Shown here in pieces: positions 9,791 through 20,390 of a DNA stretch of 64,000 nt (its first letter is position 1; the number at the start of each line of letters is the position of its first letter). Both the position numbers and the translations under genes were made by a program. The stretch is taken from assembly GCF_028009165.1 (NCBI RefSeq), contig NC_079244.1, positions 496,001-560,000 of the forward strand, in the 5' to 3' direction. This stretch comes from Akanthomyces muscarius. Lineage: Eukaryota; Ascomycota; Sordariomycetes; Hypocreales; Cordycipitaceae. The notes below the pieces were generated by a model. That model did no database searches. It had not been told where the DNA came from and worked only from the letters and a program-made list of their open reading frames with translations.

Positions 9791-10212
9791 CAGCATAACG
9801 GCAGGCAGTATTCGTTTTGAATCATTTTTCATTCAATGCGTCCGGTCTTGACCAGACCGGCATGGCTGCTTCATACAGCCAGCCACCATCCCCATGTCAT
9901 TCAGATGTCCGCTTCTTTGGAATTTGAAGAACAAACCAAATAAACACCAAAGTCGAAACCTCCCTAGTTTTTCCCAAGTAAAAAAAAGCCCGATTCCCTT
10001 CCTTTGTGTTTCGGATAAAAAATCAGGCGCCAGTTTGTGCAGCTTTTTTTGTGTGGCGAAATGCAAATGCAACATGTAACAAAGAGAACCCAAAGACACA
10101 GAAGAAAACATGGAAACAAGAGACAAATCGTTGTATGTCATTCGCTCTATATCGTTTTACTATGTTTTTTTCATGCGTTGTTTTCCTTTCGGCCCTTGAA
10201 ACAAAAGTACAT

Positions 10213-10928
10213 TTAAACCTCGGTGGTAACCTTGGCCTTGGCGTTGGTGACCTTGACGCCCAGTTGCTTGGCACGGGCAATGATGTCGATGCGCTTGCGG
10301 GAGGAGACGGCAGAGGCAATCTCGGCGGCGTAGGTGCGGTTGTGCATCATCAGAAGCTCGAGGTCCTTGACGTTGTTGACCAGGAAGGACTTGTGGCCGG
10401 AGGGCATCATGTAGCGGGTCTTCTTGTTGGAGCCGTAGCCGATCTAGGATGTGTTAGAGGGTGTGGATTTTGCGAGACAGTCGGAGGCGGCAACGTACGG
10501 AGGGCATGGCAATGCTGCCACGGAAGCGACGGCGGACACGGTTGTCGATACCCTTGGGCTTTCTCCAGCTGGGGTCGAGGCACTTGAAGCGATCGGACTG
10601 GTGGCGGAAGAAGCGCGCAGTGCCTGTGAATCAATGTTAACGTCGGCTCGACGCGGGCGTGTGCCGGCCTTCGCATCGCTGGGGCTGTCGTCGTCGAGCA
10701 TTCGGTAGCAATCCCCCGTCAACGTCAAGAATACAAGATGAATCGTCATCGGGAATCGGATCAAGAATTGTATCGGTTCGACGGCGGTTGCTGACGACTC
10801 CCAAGGCCTTCCAAGCTATTCCAGCATTCTCGGTTCGAGAATTCGATCGATCCTTCGGCAGACACACGGGGGAATATGGGAAACGTACGCTTCTTCACGA
10901 TAGGGACGTGCTTCTTGGCGGCGACCAT
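10213..10928 (-). CDS. RPL32: Large-subunit ribosomal protein eL32
   Basis: Three coding exons on the minus strand, 10928-10889, 10623-10499 and 10443-10213, give 131 residues, the exact family length. Exon 1 encodes the conserved [13 protein letters not shown] start. Exon 2 carries [16 protein letters not shown] and the basic RVRRRFRG stretch. Exon 3 begins [16 protein letters not shown] and ends in a Val-rich tail. Donors are GTACGT, and acceptors are CACAG and CCTAG. A CTGCAG directly before the ATG, with a GTACGA donor near 11058, suggests an additional intron in the 5' leader. eL32 is a cytosolic 60S subunit protein. The gene lies head to head with uS9, so the two ribosomal proteins are probably co-regulated. 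Confidence 0.95.
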
Positions 10929-11492
10929 CTGCAGATTAAAGTCAGCATCGTCTGTTCCTCCAAAACACAATTCGAGAGCAGCAGCAACAGCAACAGCATG
11001 GTGCAATAATTCAACATGCTGTCCTTCCTTCGGTTCTCTCTCTGGGAATAATATCGTACCTTGACGGTTGTTGTTGTCGGATGGCTGTGATACTTTACCG
11101 GGGCGTAATGGCTGGTCGATTTCAAACACTTTTCGAGGGTAGGCGAAATTTTGGACGGTCGCTTGGATTGGGCGGGCTCCGCTCGACTCGCAAGGGTTTA
11201 GGGCTCCAGGGTCACGTGTAGACGGTTTTGTCCTCAAGTCGCAAGAGTCCACTCAGAAAATTTGGCGTAGACCAAGCGAGCAGCCCCACCTAATCAGGAC
11301 TAGTGCGTTTTCGAAGGGCACAAACCCTCCAGAGAGGAAAAAACTACAGCGCGGAGCCACCGCCGGCCGACACGACCGCCCTCTCGCTAGCCTGGCCGCC
11401 GCACCAAACCCGCTCTTTTTTCACCTTGCTCTCTAGACGCCTTCACACTCTCCTCCTCCTCCCCTTTGCGAAAACCATCACAAACCGCAAAC
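10929..11492. promoter_or_regulatory. Shared bidirectional ribosomal-protein promoter
   Basis: This 564-base gap separates the divergent eL32 and uS9 start codons. The eL32 side probably includes a 5'-leader intron, with a donor-like GTACGA near 11058 and a CTGCAG acceptor at the ATG. The uS9 side ends in a CT-rich leader (CTCTCCTCCTCCCC, about 11449-11465). AGGGTTTAGGGC at about 11193 and TCACGTG at about 11213 sit in the middle. The first resembles the telomeric-repeat-like box found in many fungal ribosomal-protein promoters; that reading is inference. Confidence 0.55.
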
Positions 11493-12330
11493 ATGTCGAC
11501 ACAGAGCGTCCAGTGCTTCGGCAAGAAGAAGACGGCCACCGCTGTCGCCCACTGCAAGGTTCGTGCTGAGCCATCACCGAATACATGGCGTGTCGTCCCG
11601 ATCAAAAGTCTACCGTCACGAGGTCCCGAAGTCTTGGAAGTTTTTCAGTGCATGATGCTGTAAATATCTGGATTGGCAAGAGGTGGACTATGCATTGGCA
11701 TCCTGAGACACTGCGGAAATTGAAACGGCAGACTTTGTGACAGACGACATGACATTGCATTCGGGCCATCTACCGCGAGACGCGCAAAGCTAACGATATT
11801 CCAGGCCGGCAAGGGTCTCATCAAGGTCAACGGCCGCCCTCTGCAGCTCGTCCAGCCCGAGGTTCTCCGCTTCAAGGTACGAACTATTCCAGTTTCCACC
11901 CCTCTACATTGAAACACAGCGACGTCGGTGACGGCGCTCGAAGAGCACATCCAGACCAGGAAACTCTTCGGCCGTCCCACCACGTCCACACAAAAGAGAG
12001 CCATCCATTCGCAGCAGTCATGCTAACCCGCCTCGCCAGGTCTACGAGCCCATCCTGGTCGTCGGCCTCGACAAGTTTGCCAACATTGACATCCGCGTCC
12101 GCGTCACCGGCGGTGGTCACACCTCGCAGGTCTACGCCATCCGTCAGGCCATTGCCAAGTCCCTCGTCGCCTACTACCAGAAGTTCGTCGACGAGCACTC
12201 CAAGAACCTGCTCAAGCAGGCCCTCGTCGCCTTTGACCGCACCCTCCTCGTCGCCGACAACCGCCGCTGCGAGCCCAAGAAGTTCGGTGGTAAGGGTGCC
12301 CGTGCCCGCTTCCAGAAGTCTTACCGATAG
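11493..12330 (+). CDS. RPS16: Small-subunit ribosomal protein uS9 (S16 in yeast naming)
   Basis: Three exons: 11493-11558, 11805-11876 and 12040-12330, giving 142 residues. Splicing joins [22 protein letters not shown] to [20 protein letters not shown] and then to [13 protein letters not shown]. The conserved uS9 C-terminus ends in the basic KYR-like tail RARFQKSYR, whose last residues reach the ribosomal P site in this family. The introns (246 and 163 nt) are long for this window, as is common in ribosomal-protein genes. It is a cytosolic 40S component and is divergent from eL32. Confidence 0.96.
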
Positions 12331-12845
12331 AGGCCTTCGCCCCGACGATACGGGTGTATGCTGTCTTTTTTGCTGGTTTGCTGTTTCTCTCTTCTCAAAA
12401 CTTGTAGTTTGGGGATAATGACAGAAGAATCATGACTTGGAGCGCGGTTTAAAAAAATTTACGGTCGGGAGGGAACGGGTCGGTCAGGTCGCGAGCGGCC
12501 TTGCTCTTCCCTAGGATATGTAGAGTGCAGAGGACCTGGTTCTTGGGACCATGGTATTTTTCCCACGGCGCATTTTGCATGGCCTTAGCTAGACGGATGT
12601 GTAGTCAATTAGCGGGCAAATGAACAAAACAAAGTTAAAAATACAACATGTCTTGGTCATGTGAATATGTACAGTTATTAACCAATGCGGTACCTACGTG
12701 ACTGCTTGCCGTTTATGCAAGCCCTCCTAGAGATTCTAACTCCGTGTCATTGTGCTTAGTCGAACCATGACATCTTTCACTCCACGTCCTGTCATTATGC
12801 TCAGTCGATCCATGCTGTCTTTCACTCCATGCCCCATCATTATGC
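12331..12845. other. Convergent 3' regions of uS9 and AAR2
   Basis: AT-rich spacer with the uS9 3' untranslated region on the left and the AAR2 3' region on the right. The right end (12741-12867) is a three-copy tandem repeat annotated separately. No gene is seen. Confidence 0.5.
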
Positions 12846-12867
12846 TCAATCATTCCATGATATCAAG
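12741..12867. repeat. Tandem repeat, about 45-bp unit, three copies
   Basis: Copies start near 12741, 12781 and 12826. Each contains TCATT-TGCT-AGTC/ATC--CCATG followed, in the first two copies, by TCTTTCACTCCA. Copies 1 and 2 differ by a small deletion and a few substitutions, and copy 3 is truncated at the right. The third copy contains the AAR2 stop codon (12846-12848), so the last codons of AAR2 are encoded by repeat sequence. Confidence 0.75.
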
Positions 12868-14342
12868 CCCTTCTCTCGCCCATGCTCGTCCAGCTCGACA
12901 ACCTCTGGCGCCCACTCACCACGCTCATCCTCGGCCTGCAGCTCGTCCATCTCGAGCTCGACCTCCTCGCCGTCCTCCATGACGACCTTGCCCTTGCGCA
13001 GGTACTCGCCGCGAATGTCCCATCCGAACCCCGGCCCCGCCACCACCGACTCGAGCCTCGCAAACGCCGCGACCACGGCCGCCTGCTCCGCCGTCGTGCC
13101 GGTAACCTTGAACTCCTCCTCCAGCCGCCGCTTGTAAACGATGAGCGAGAGCCGCAGCTCGCGGCTGCTGCGCGCGTCCGACAGCTCCGTCAGCGGCGTG
13201 TCGAGCCACGCGCTGCCGTAGGTGAGCTGCGCGGTGACGGCGCGCAGCCAGGCGGCCGCGAGCGCGGGGCGGCTCCGCGGCAGCGCGTACGCCCGGAGGA
13301 TGAGCCGCAGCAGCATGTGCCACCACTGCGCCAGGCAGGCCTCGTTGCCGAGGTGCACGCCGGCGAGCAAGGCAAACTGCAGCTCGCCGACGAGGCTGGC
13401 CTCGGTCACGGCGGCGGCGTCGTCGCTGAGGAGGGCCGTGAGGTACGAGGTCGCGTCGGTGGCCTCGAGCGTGCGGTCGGCGCCGAAGCGCTGCGCCGAG
13501 TACGTCTTGGAGTGCTGGTCCAGAGCGAAGCGCAGCTCGCGGACGGGCAGCGGCGCTGTGTGCTGGATGTGGGAGATGTGGTCCTCCATCTCGCGCTCGC
13601 CGGATTGCAGCGTTTCACCTCGTACGTGGTCCATGGTGCTGATGTGCCAGGCTGCGCCCCCGGATTGCCCCGTCACGCGCGACAGCAGATCCGCGGTGAT
13701 GCAGTCGGTCATCTGGCCCCATATCAGCTCATTCTCTGCCGCCTGCGTTTCGTTGAGGTCGCCAACGCTGCCGCCGCCGCCCGCACCACTCCGTGCCGTC
13801 GGGTCGCGGTACGACAGCAGCTTTGCGTGAAAGGAGTCGACGTCGGTGGGAATCTCGTCGGGCGGGGCCTCGCCGAGCAGCTCGCTGCCGCTGTCCCACT
13901 TGACGGCGTGCACGCGGTTCGTGCCCTCGCTCATGATCCAGAAGCCGGACCGCGTGGCCATGCCCCCTGGGTGCGCCGCCCAGAACAGGTGCGGCCCGGC
14001 GGGTATGTCCCGGATGCCGCCAAAGTGCTTGGCCGTAAAGGAGAGCGCGTCGTAGCCGACCGTGAAGACGTCCGGCAGGCCGATGATCAAGACCACGTCG
14101 CCACCGCCGCGCGCATGTGTCTGTTCGCGACGCGGCTGCGATACCGGCGCCGTGTCGCCGACGCGAGCCGAGTCGGCCATGTCTTCATCATCGGAGTCTG
14201 CATCGACGGAGCCGAGCGGCGGCGGTATGCTTGATCCATCGGGGTCTGGAGCAATCGCGTGATGAGTCGAATCTGCAGAGAGACCTTGGCGCACGAGTCT
14301 CGATGCATGACGCTCCGAATCTTGTGAAGACGCGTAGGACAT
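12846..14342 (-). CDS. AAR2: AAR2-like U5 snRNP assembly factor
   Basis: A single exon encodes 498 residues. An acidic, Ser-rich N-terminal extension (about 1-75) precedes the AAR2 N-terminal beta domain. Its signature is visible: DVVLIIGLPDVFTVGYDALSF, then GGIRDIPAGPHLFWAAHPGG and GFWIM. The C-terminal helical domain shows LRFALDQHSKTY and VGELQFALLAGVHLGNEACLAQWWHMLLRLIL. In yeast Aar2 holds Prp8 in the cytoplasmic U5 snRNP precursor and blocks Brr2 until nuclear import. The protein is longer than yeast Aar2 (355 residues) because of the N-terminal extension and Gly/Ser loops near residue 210. The stop codon falls in a tandem repeat, so the last residues may vary between strains. Confidence 0.85.
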   Translation of the reverse strand: MSYASSQDSERHASRLVRQGLSADSTHHAIAPDPDGSSIPPPLGSVDADSDDEDMADSARVGDTAPVSQPRREQTHARGGGDVVLIIGLPDVFTVGYDALSFTAKHFGGIRDIPAGPHLFWAAHPGGMATRSGFWIMSEGTNRVHAVKWDSGSELLGEAPPDEIPTDVDSFHAKLLSYRDPTARSGAGGGGSVGDLNETQAAENELIWGQMTDCITADLLSRVTGQSGGAAWHISTMDHVRGETLQSGEREMEDHISHIQHTAPLPVRELRFALDQHSKTYSAQRFGADRTLEATDATSYLTALLSDDAAAVTEASLVGELQFALLAGVHLGNEACLAQWWHMLLRLILRAYALPRSRPALAAAWLRAVTAQLTYGSAWLDTPLTELSDARSSRELRLSLIVYKRRLEEEFKVTGTTAEQAAVVAAFARLESVVAGPGFGWDIRGEYLRKGKVVMEDGEEVELEMDELQAEDERGEWAPEVVELDEHGREKGLISWND

Positions 14343-15562
14343 GTTTGCGCGCGGGGTTTAGGTTGAGGGCATGGAGCCACTCTTCGCGGTGCTAGGTTAC
14401 GAAGTGCACGATATATCGGAGAATAGACTTTGCCACCTCTGCGCGGCAATACGATCAAGGGAGGAGGGTCAAATCTAGACCGCGATGATCGCGAGGCTGG
14501 AAGATGCAGGCTCTCATTCAGGCATCGCAGGCATCAAGATCCGCGAAGGGGGGGGGGTATTCGCTTTTTGTGGTGGCGCTATGATGAGTACAGTCGCTTC
14601 TTTGCTCGTATTTATTGATGCTGCAAAGTAAAAAAGGGCCTTGTAGCAATTGGGGAGCTTAGAGTTTGGCGGTTGTGGGATGTGGTTGGTGAGGACTACA
14701 GAGGTAGAATCAAGCTTTTGCGGCCCCGCCTTTGGCTGCCTGTCACCATGAAGAGATTGTCAAGATTAAGGCGGGGGATGCGCCGTATTTAATTTCTGCA
14801 AGAATAATTCAGCCCTGATTTTCTTTATGATGATTCATGTGATCAAGCAGTTTTTCGTTTTATTGTTTAACATGTAACGAGAGCGGAAAGAAAACTTTTC
14901 GGTGGCTCTGAACCCGGATTTGTGGCGGATGGCTGAGTCTCGGCTACGAGTAACAAACATCCTGTATCACTCTTGTAACTCTTTGTACACAATGGTCGCG
15001 TGAGTGGCCCGCGTCATGTATTGTGTGGCCGACGCCTTGTATCATTTTTCTCTCTTTGTACACTATTGTAACACCCTTTGCAGTTTCCAACTTCAGGAGC
15101 GTTACAGTCGGTAAGCATGGCGGGTGAAGCTTTGGTCTGCGGATGCAACAGCCACCACGCCACCTGCAGGAATAAGTCAATCAGCATATAACGACTTGGC
15201 GCCTCGAAAGGACGGCTCATGCGCCCGTCGTCTTGGTGCCAACTAAACGTCGTTGCATGGTGTAAGCGTCCATTCGCAGTGTATACCTATTTTTCGGCTT
15301 GCTAGGATAGTTGCGAGGCGGGTCTGTCTTGTTAGTCTCTTCAGCTTGCTCTGTCTAGGTCGTGATTGGTGCCGGACGATGAAGCTGAACAGCGATGCGA
15401 CGTTCCTTTCTTATGGCTATCACTAATTTGCATCTAGCGTAGACAGACTCGACCCACCAGATGGATGATTGACTGTGTATAAAGCAGCAGCTTGGTGCAG
15501 TTTGCTGGGTGACTTTGTCCTTCCAACTGCCAAGTTTCTCCTCCATCAAAATAGCCAACCTG
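14343..15562. other. Intergenic region between AAR2 and a secreted-protein gene
   Basis: About 1.2 kb. The left part is the AAR2 promoter. A nine-G run at about 14550 and AT-rich stretches follow. A TATA box, TGTATAAAGCAG (about 15476-15487), lies some 85 bases before the secreted-protein ATG and is the likely core promoter of that gene. A short direct repeat at 14961-15071 is annotated separately. No coding sequence is convincing. Confidence 0.5.
14961..15071. repeat. Imperfect direct repeat with spacer
   Basis: The block TGTATCACTCTTGTAACTCT followed by TTGTACACAATGGT (from 14963) recurs as TGTATCATTTTTCTCTCT followed by TTGTACACTATTGTAA (from 15038), about 75 bases apart. Most positions match. 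It lies roughly 500-600 bases upstream of the secreted-protein gene. Its function is unknown. Confidence 0.5.
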
Positions 15563-15892
15563 ATGATGAATGTTTTCTTTCTTGTTCTGTCCCTATGCGC
15601 CGTGGCTTCTGCCCAGGCGCCGATGAAGGTGTACGGCTGCTCCGGCCGTGGTTTCACCGGCCACTGCGAAACCTTTAGCTGCCCGTTTGAGGGCTGCTGC
15701 CAGCTGCCGCGCTTCTTCCAGACGAGCCTTGTCTCGGTCAAGTCGGCAGGCTCATATGGATTCCGTCTCTTCACCTCTGCTGGGTGCCAGTACCATTGCA
15801 ACGATAATGACAACGGAAGTCGTCAAGTCGACAGCCAAGGCTGGGGTAACATTGGAGCTGCAGCCTACGCTTGCGTCGACGGTCCTTACTAA
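15563..15892 (+). CDS. Small secreted cysteine-rich protein
   Basis: The frame encodes 109 residues from the ATG at 15563; a second ATG at 15566 is equally possible. A further in-frame ATG at 15509 would add a hydrophilic stretch ahead of the signal peptide and is rejected. The signal peptide (FFLVLSLCAVASAQA) is cleaved near residue 18. The mature domain has seven cysteines, a YGCSGRGFTGHC segment, a CPFEGCCQLP turn, a SVKSAGSYGFRLFTSAGC strand pair and a Tyr-ending tail. Aromatic-Gly spacing is reminiscent of beta/gamma-crystallin-type Greek-key motifs seen in some small secreted microbial proteins, but this is inference. A TATA box lies about 85 bases upstream. The role could be effector, antimicrobial or wall-associated. 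No intron is seen. Confidence 0.75.
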   Translation: MMNVFFLVLSLCAVASAQAPMKVYGCSGRGFTGHCETFSCPFEGCCQLPRFFQTSLVSVKSAGSYGFRLFTSAGCQYHCNDNDNGSRQVDSQGWGNIGAAAYACVDGPY

Positions 15893-17894
15893 AAGGTGCC
15901 AGGGTTTCCACTCCTCCGAGAGGTATTTAAGATAAATATGTATTATTCAAGGCTTGATGCTAACGAGGATCTATTAGACGCGCGCTGAGTAAAGTATGGG
16001 CTGAAATGATTGATTGGTGTCGTCGAAAATGACAATAAAGAGATTGTCGACGAGACATCGCGATCTGACATCAACTGGGACCTGATATACCACGTCAGAG
16101 CTGTGTATTACGCTAGATGCGCTTCATTTGGCTATGCAATGAGAAGATGAAGTCGAAATTTTAGGTTACCTGTATACATACTGCTGGTGCCAACTTTGGA
16201 TCGTCTAGTCGTCATTCCTCGTTTTCAGTATTGAGCGCAAAGCTCGAAACGACCATGTAAGAGGAGGCAATATTGTCATGTAAATCTAGTAGGTAATGTA
16301 TTACTGATGTGCCGCAGTATAATTACTGTACGCTTCTGATTTTATCCCTAAGCGATGGACTTGCCGCAGCGCCGCCGACTATTGCTTAGTAGTTCGCTAC
16401 CCGATGTTGCACGCGCCTCAGCCTTGCGAGCCGCGGCCGCGACCGGTCCTCTATCAAATAGCTTGACCACGAAACGGTTTTGTTTTTAACAGAATGAGCC
16501 AAACTTTGGCCAACAACATGTGTTGCATGGGTTGTAATGAAAACTTCCTACACCAAGCACATATTGTGGTAATTCATGTCAATATATGGATACTACAGAC
16601 GGCTTAGCCGATACTCGGTATACTATATCGAATCAGGCCATCACTAAGCATCATTTGTCTGTCCCACGCCATACTTGTCTGATCCAAACTAAAAGGATCG
16701 CTGGTGCATATACATTAGTGCATTTAGTCTTAGCGCTGCGCCTGCATCCACGCCCTCTTTTTTTTTATTTTAAATCGAGTGTGTGCTGGAGCAAAAAAAA
16801 AAACCCCCAACTCGGCCGAGACTAGTTGGCCTAGTCTTGTGCGAGGGTGAGGCCAAGGCTGGGTTGGTGTCGGACGCCGCGGGCCAAGTGGGAGGGGGCG
16901 TGGGCGCGAACCAGAATCTCGGGACGGCACTACGAACAAGCGCCGCTCTGGGGCGAGCTAGCTTGAAGAGGCTTTGGGCAGCAGCGTTAATTCTTTGGTG
17001 CGACTAATTCATGTGTAACCGGGAAAACGGCCGCATGGCATTTTAGCGCTGGACATTTCAACAACAGAAATGTGTTGTGGTGGGGGCTTGTAAGTCCTGA
17101 TGGGACTTTATTGATCTGGGGGAGAAGCCGATGGTTTCGCGGATACAAGGAGCGATTCATCTGATATAATGTATCTAATCCGTAATCAAATATTTCGTTT
17201 GAAAAACGGCTGATATGTTCACATCTTATACTACAACTTTATGAGGTGCTATTTGTAAATCTGCACCATAGCGCAGCACATTTGTTGGTAGTAGCCTTGT
17301 CATTACACAAACAGGGTCTTTTCGCATACTCCGAGCAGTGGGACTCACCATCTGATATTTGACTACAACACGGACAAAAAAGGATTCAAACACGTGCCAG
17401 CCACTTGCTACCAGCTAGTTTGAACCACTGGGGGCCTTTTAGCACGGCCTTTGCGATACAACCGCACTACCTGGCCATATACCGCCTCAGGGCTTCCTAA
17501 CGATTGTGTATGCGTCTGCGCAAGGTGAACAATGGCCGTCGGCTGAGAAAAGCTCGTGGATTAACTACAGACTACTTTATTAAAAAGCAAGTGGTTAGTC
17601 GGAAAACATTCAAGATGGCGATGGCATGCCAAAGAATCTTGAGGGGAACTCTCGAAGTCCTCTTGAACACCTCAAAACTCCAACATTCAACAAACAGAAT
17701 AGGAACTCGGGTCGCTTACCCAGCAAACTAAGCTTGTGCATCAGCATACAACTATAAACACATGAGACCCACGTACATGTCATTCCGAGCCTTTGCATAT
17801 CCGATTTACTCTCACTGCCCTTCTCTTGATCTCAACCGGCCTTGATCGCCAACGGCGGCAGTGACCCCGATTACAACAGCTCCTGTATTAATGG

Positions 17895-18377
17895 GATCGC
17901 GCCAAGAAGCAGTCAATCGACAGTCAGGAAGACTGGTATGTCGTACTCACGAACAACAAGCGCGTTGAGAGCTTGGAAACAACGGTTCAACAGCCACGCC
18001 GTATGGAGATGTGGCGTCAACGCCGCAGCACCACCGCCGCTCTACTTGAGCGCACGCTTTCAAGACAATCAAGTTGGCGCATCTTCCATCAGCACCATCA
18101 CCATCACCATAGAACAGATGCCACCGTGATCCAGTGCAGCCTGCTAAGCGCCTGGCGCAGGCCGACGCAAGCGCGCGCGCCCGCGCGAGCAGAGCCCTCA
18201 GCTGTCAGAAAGGAATGCAAACTCGCAGCAACTCGATTAACAATACAAAGACAAATTTGCCAGTCATTATGCTTCCAAAACGTGACTCGGAGTAAATTTC
18301 CCGGTGCCAAAGAGAGTGCATATGTCTCGTATCTAAACGCACGGTCCCCCGTCGGTCGTCAACAACAGAAACTTTGA
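17895..18377 (+). other. Open frame of uncertain status
   Basis: An uninterrupted frame of about 160 codons runs from after a stop near 17892 to a TGA at 18375-18377. It starts WDRAKKQSIDSQEDWYVVL and continues through an Arg/Gln-rich stretch and a His run encoded by CAC/CAT repeats. Its first ATG (17973) leaves only 134 residues. The first 40 codons read like a charged helical protein, while the remainder is low in complexity. It could be an exon of an unrecognised gene, a relic or chance. No homology is recognised. Confidence 0.15.
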
Positions 18378-18837
18378 GGATTTTGCTGGTTGGCAAGCCA
18401 AAGGGCCGTGGGCAATGGCTTCTAGCAACAGAGAATTTAGAATGCTACTGATCCTAGCAGAGCCCTTTGTGTGACCGATGAATAGCCATGTTGTACGCAA
18501 TGACCTCTTTTGTCTAGATTAAAGCCTCACATTGTGGCTTGGTCTTGCCATCAGACGTGAGCTCGGTGAAGAAATGCGGGATTTGCACCTTTCAGGTCCT
18601 TGCTCCGTGCCCTATTCCAGCGCCCACAGAAAGCACTGTTCCATTGTTCATCTCTCTATTCATTCTGGTGAGGGGAAAAAAAAAAGGTGTAATTCAGCTG
18701 ACAAGGATAATCCATCCACCTCTTCTCAACAATGATTTGCTGATTTTGAAGATTTGCTGACCGTGCGTCGAGCATCAATGTCCTTTTGTCTCTTCCCAAA
18801 GGGGGTGCGTATCAGTTGACCGAGGGCGGAATACCAG

Positions 18838-18862
18838 CACACACACACACACACACACACAC
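18838..18862. repeat. (CA)n microsatellite
   Basis: About 12 uninterrupted CA units in gene-free DNA. No associated element is seen. Confidence 0.95.
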
Positions 18863-20374
18863 TTGGCGCGCCACGGGAGGGGGGCAGTCAAAATGCGCGC
18901 CTTGCCTCCCACCCAAGACATCCCGAACCCCCTGGATCCCTGTAGCATCACCCGTGCTGTGTCTCTGCAGGCTCACGCCCTCCCCCTGCCCGCACACACA
19001 GCGCGGGGCCCTAGCCTCGTCTTCACTCCGGCACTGGACGGTGAGATTGGGCGGCAGGGTTCCACGACTTTGCCTCGGCTTTTTCTCGCAGCTCAAGTCC
19101 AGCAGATGCGGGGGTTTCATGTAACTTGACAAGGATCGCGATTAGAAAAAGAAAAAAGAAAAAAAGTAAAAGCAAAGAAAAAAAGGAAAATCATCCGCGC
19201 ATTTTCAAGACGCGTTGGGTTGGGTGTGTTTTCGATCTTTAGTGCTGCGACATGCATTGAAATTTTTAGCCTCAACGTCCATCAGATCAGTCCATCAGGG
19301 CTTTTTTTTTTCTTTTCTTTCCTTTTGAGTTTCGAGCGTGTGACCAAGTTCCAGACCGCCAAATGCGGCATAATACCAAAAAGAAAGTCTTGCATGCTGG
19401 CATACTGGTAGACGATGATCCCTAGCCCTCTGGAATGTTGACGTCTTTTAGCCCGCATTGTTGCGAAGCATTTCTTTCCGTGTGCTTACCAGCAGCACAC
19501 GCCCCCTAATTCCATCTGGGGTTCGTCCTTTGCCCCCTTGTTCCCGGTCAATAGTGCTCAGCTGCCCTGCCATATGTGCTGCCCCCCCCCCCTTGTGCAT
19601 CACGTTCCCTATCAGTAACCCATCAGCCAACAGGGGAGACGGAAGGGTAAGTGGTGCTCGGTTCTTTTGCGGTTTAGGTAACGTGGTATGCAGCCGCCAA
19701 AAAAGTTCTCTGAATCGGTCGAATGTCATTGTCTCGCGATGACTGGCTCTTTCGCAGCGGATTTCCCTTTTTGAAACTTGACCGACCGCCCCCCTTGGAG
19801 TATCATTTCTTTGTTCTCTCCCCCATGACACCATTTCGTAACAACATAGTCAGGCATTGATATCCTTTCCGTCCTCTATTTTTTTCAAAGTCTCCACGCG
19901 CGCGTCTGCATATGCGTAGACACGTAGAGTAGCATGTTGTTACTCTGTTGGGACCATCGTTCGCTCGGCGACAGCATGCATGTTGGAACTCTTTCTTTTC
20001 CAAAAACTGTAAAACCATATAGTCAGCCTTTTCCATCTCGTCTGGGTATTTGCTAGTGCTACGATTTCTCGCTACTGCACGCCCCCCTATCCATTTTGTG
20101 GCAACTTCATCACGGTAGCACAAGGCCAGGACAAAGGCGCGCCGCCGCCGCGCCGGTATAGGGCTTAGCCTGTGTGCTCTTTGGCTGTACAGCCTACCGA
20201 CCTGACGTTGGCCACTTGCCAGTAGTACAATGGATATCCATACACCTGCTTCTTGTCCTCTTGTGCAACGCACGCTAGAGCATCCCCTAACGTACGTGCA
20301 TGTCGGCCTGTCAACGTGCGGTGTGGCCAGAAAACTTTGTTTCTCAGCTCAATCACACCGTGCATAGCCAAGGA

Positions 20375-20390
20375 GGGGGGGGGGGGGGGG
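20375..20390. repeat. Poly-G tract (16 G)
   Basis: Uninterrupted run of 16 G on the plus strand in gene-free DNA downstream of the Con7-like gene. On the minus strand it would be poly-C within a possible long 3' region. Confidence 0.9.

Noticed and set aside
9600..9791. 63-codon minus-strand frame starting MTVNNCQYHSL
   Set aside because: It stops without a domain and is out of frame with the more coding-like block that overlaps it. It is treated as part of the uncertain 9.2-9.8 kb region.
12882..14234. 450-codon frame antisense to AAR2
   Set aside because: AAR2 motifs on the minus strand are unambiguous, and the antisense translation is low-complexity Arg/Ala/Val/Gln.
19803..20273. 156-codon minus-strand frame downstream of the Con7-like gene
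   Set aside because: No domain, Arg/Cys-rich chance composition, in a probable untranslated or intergenic segment.
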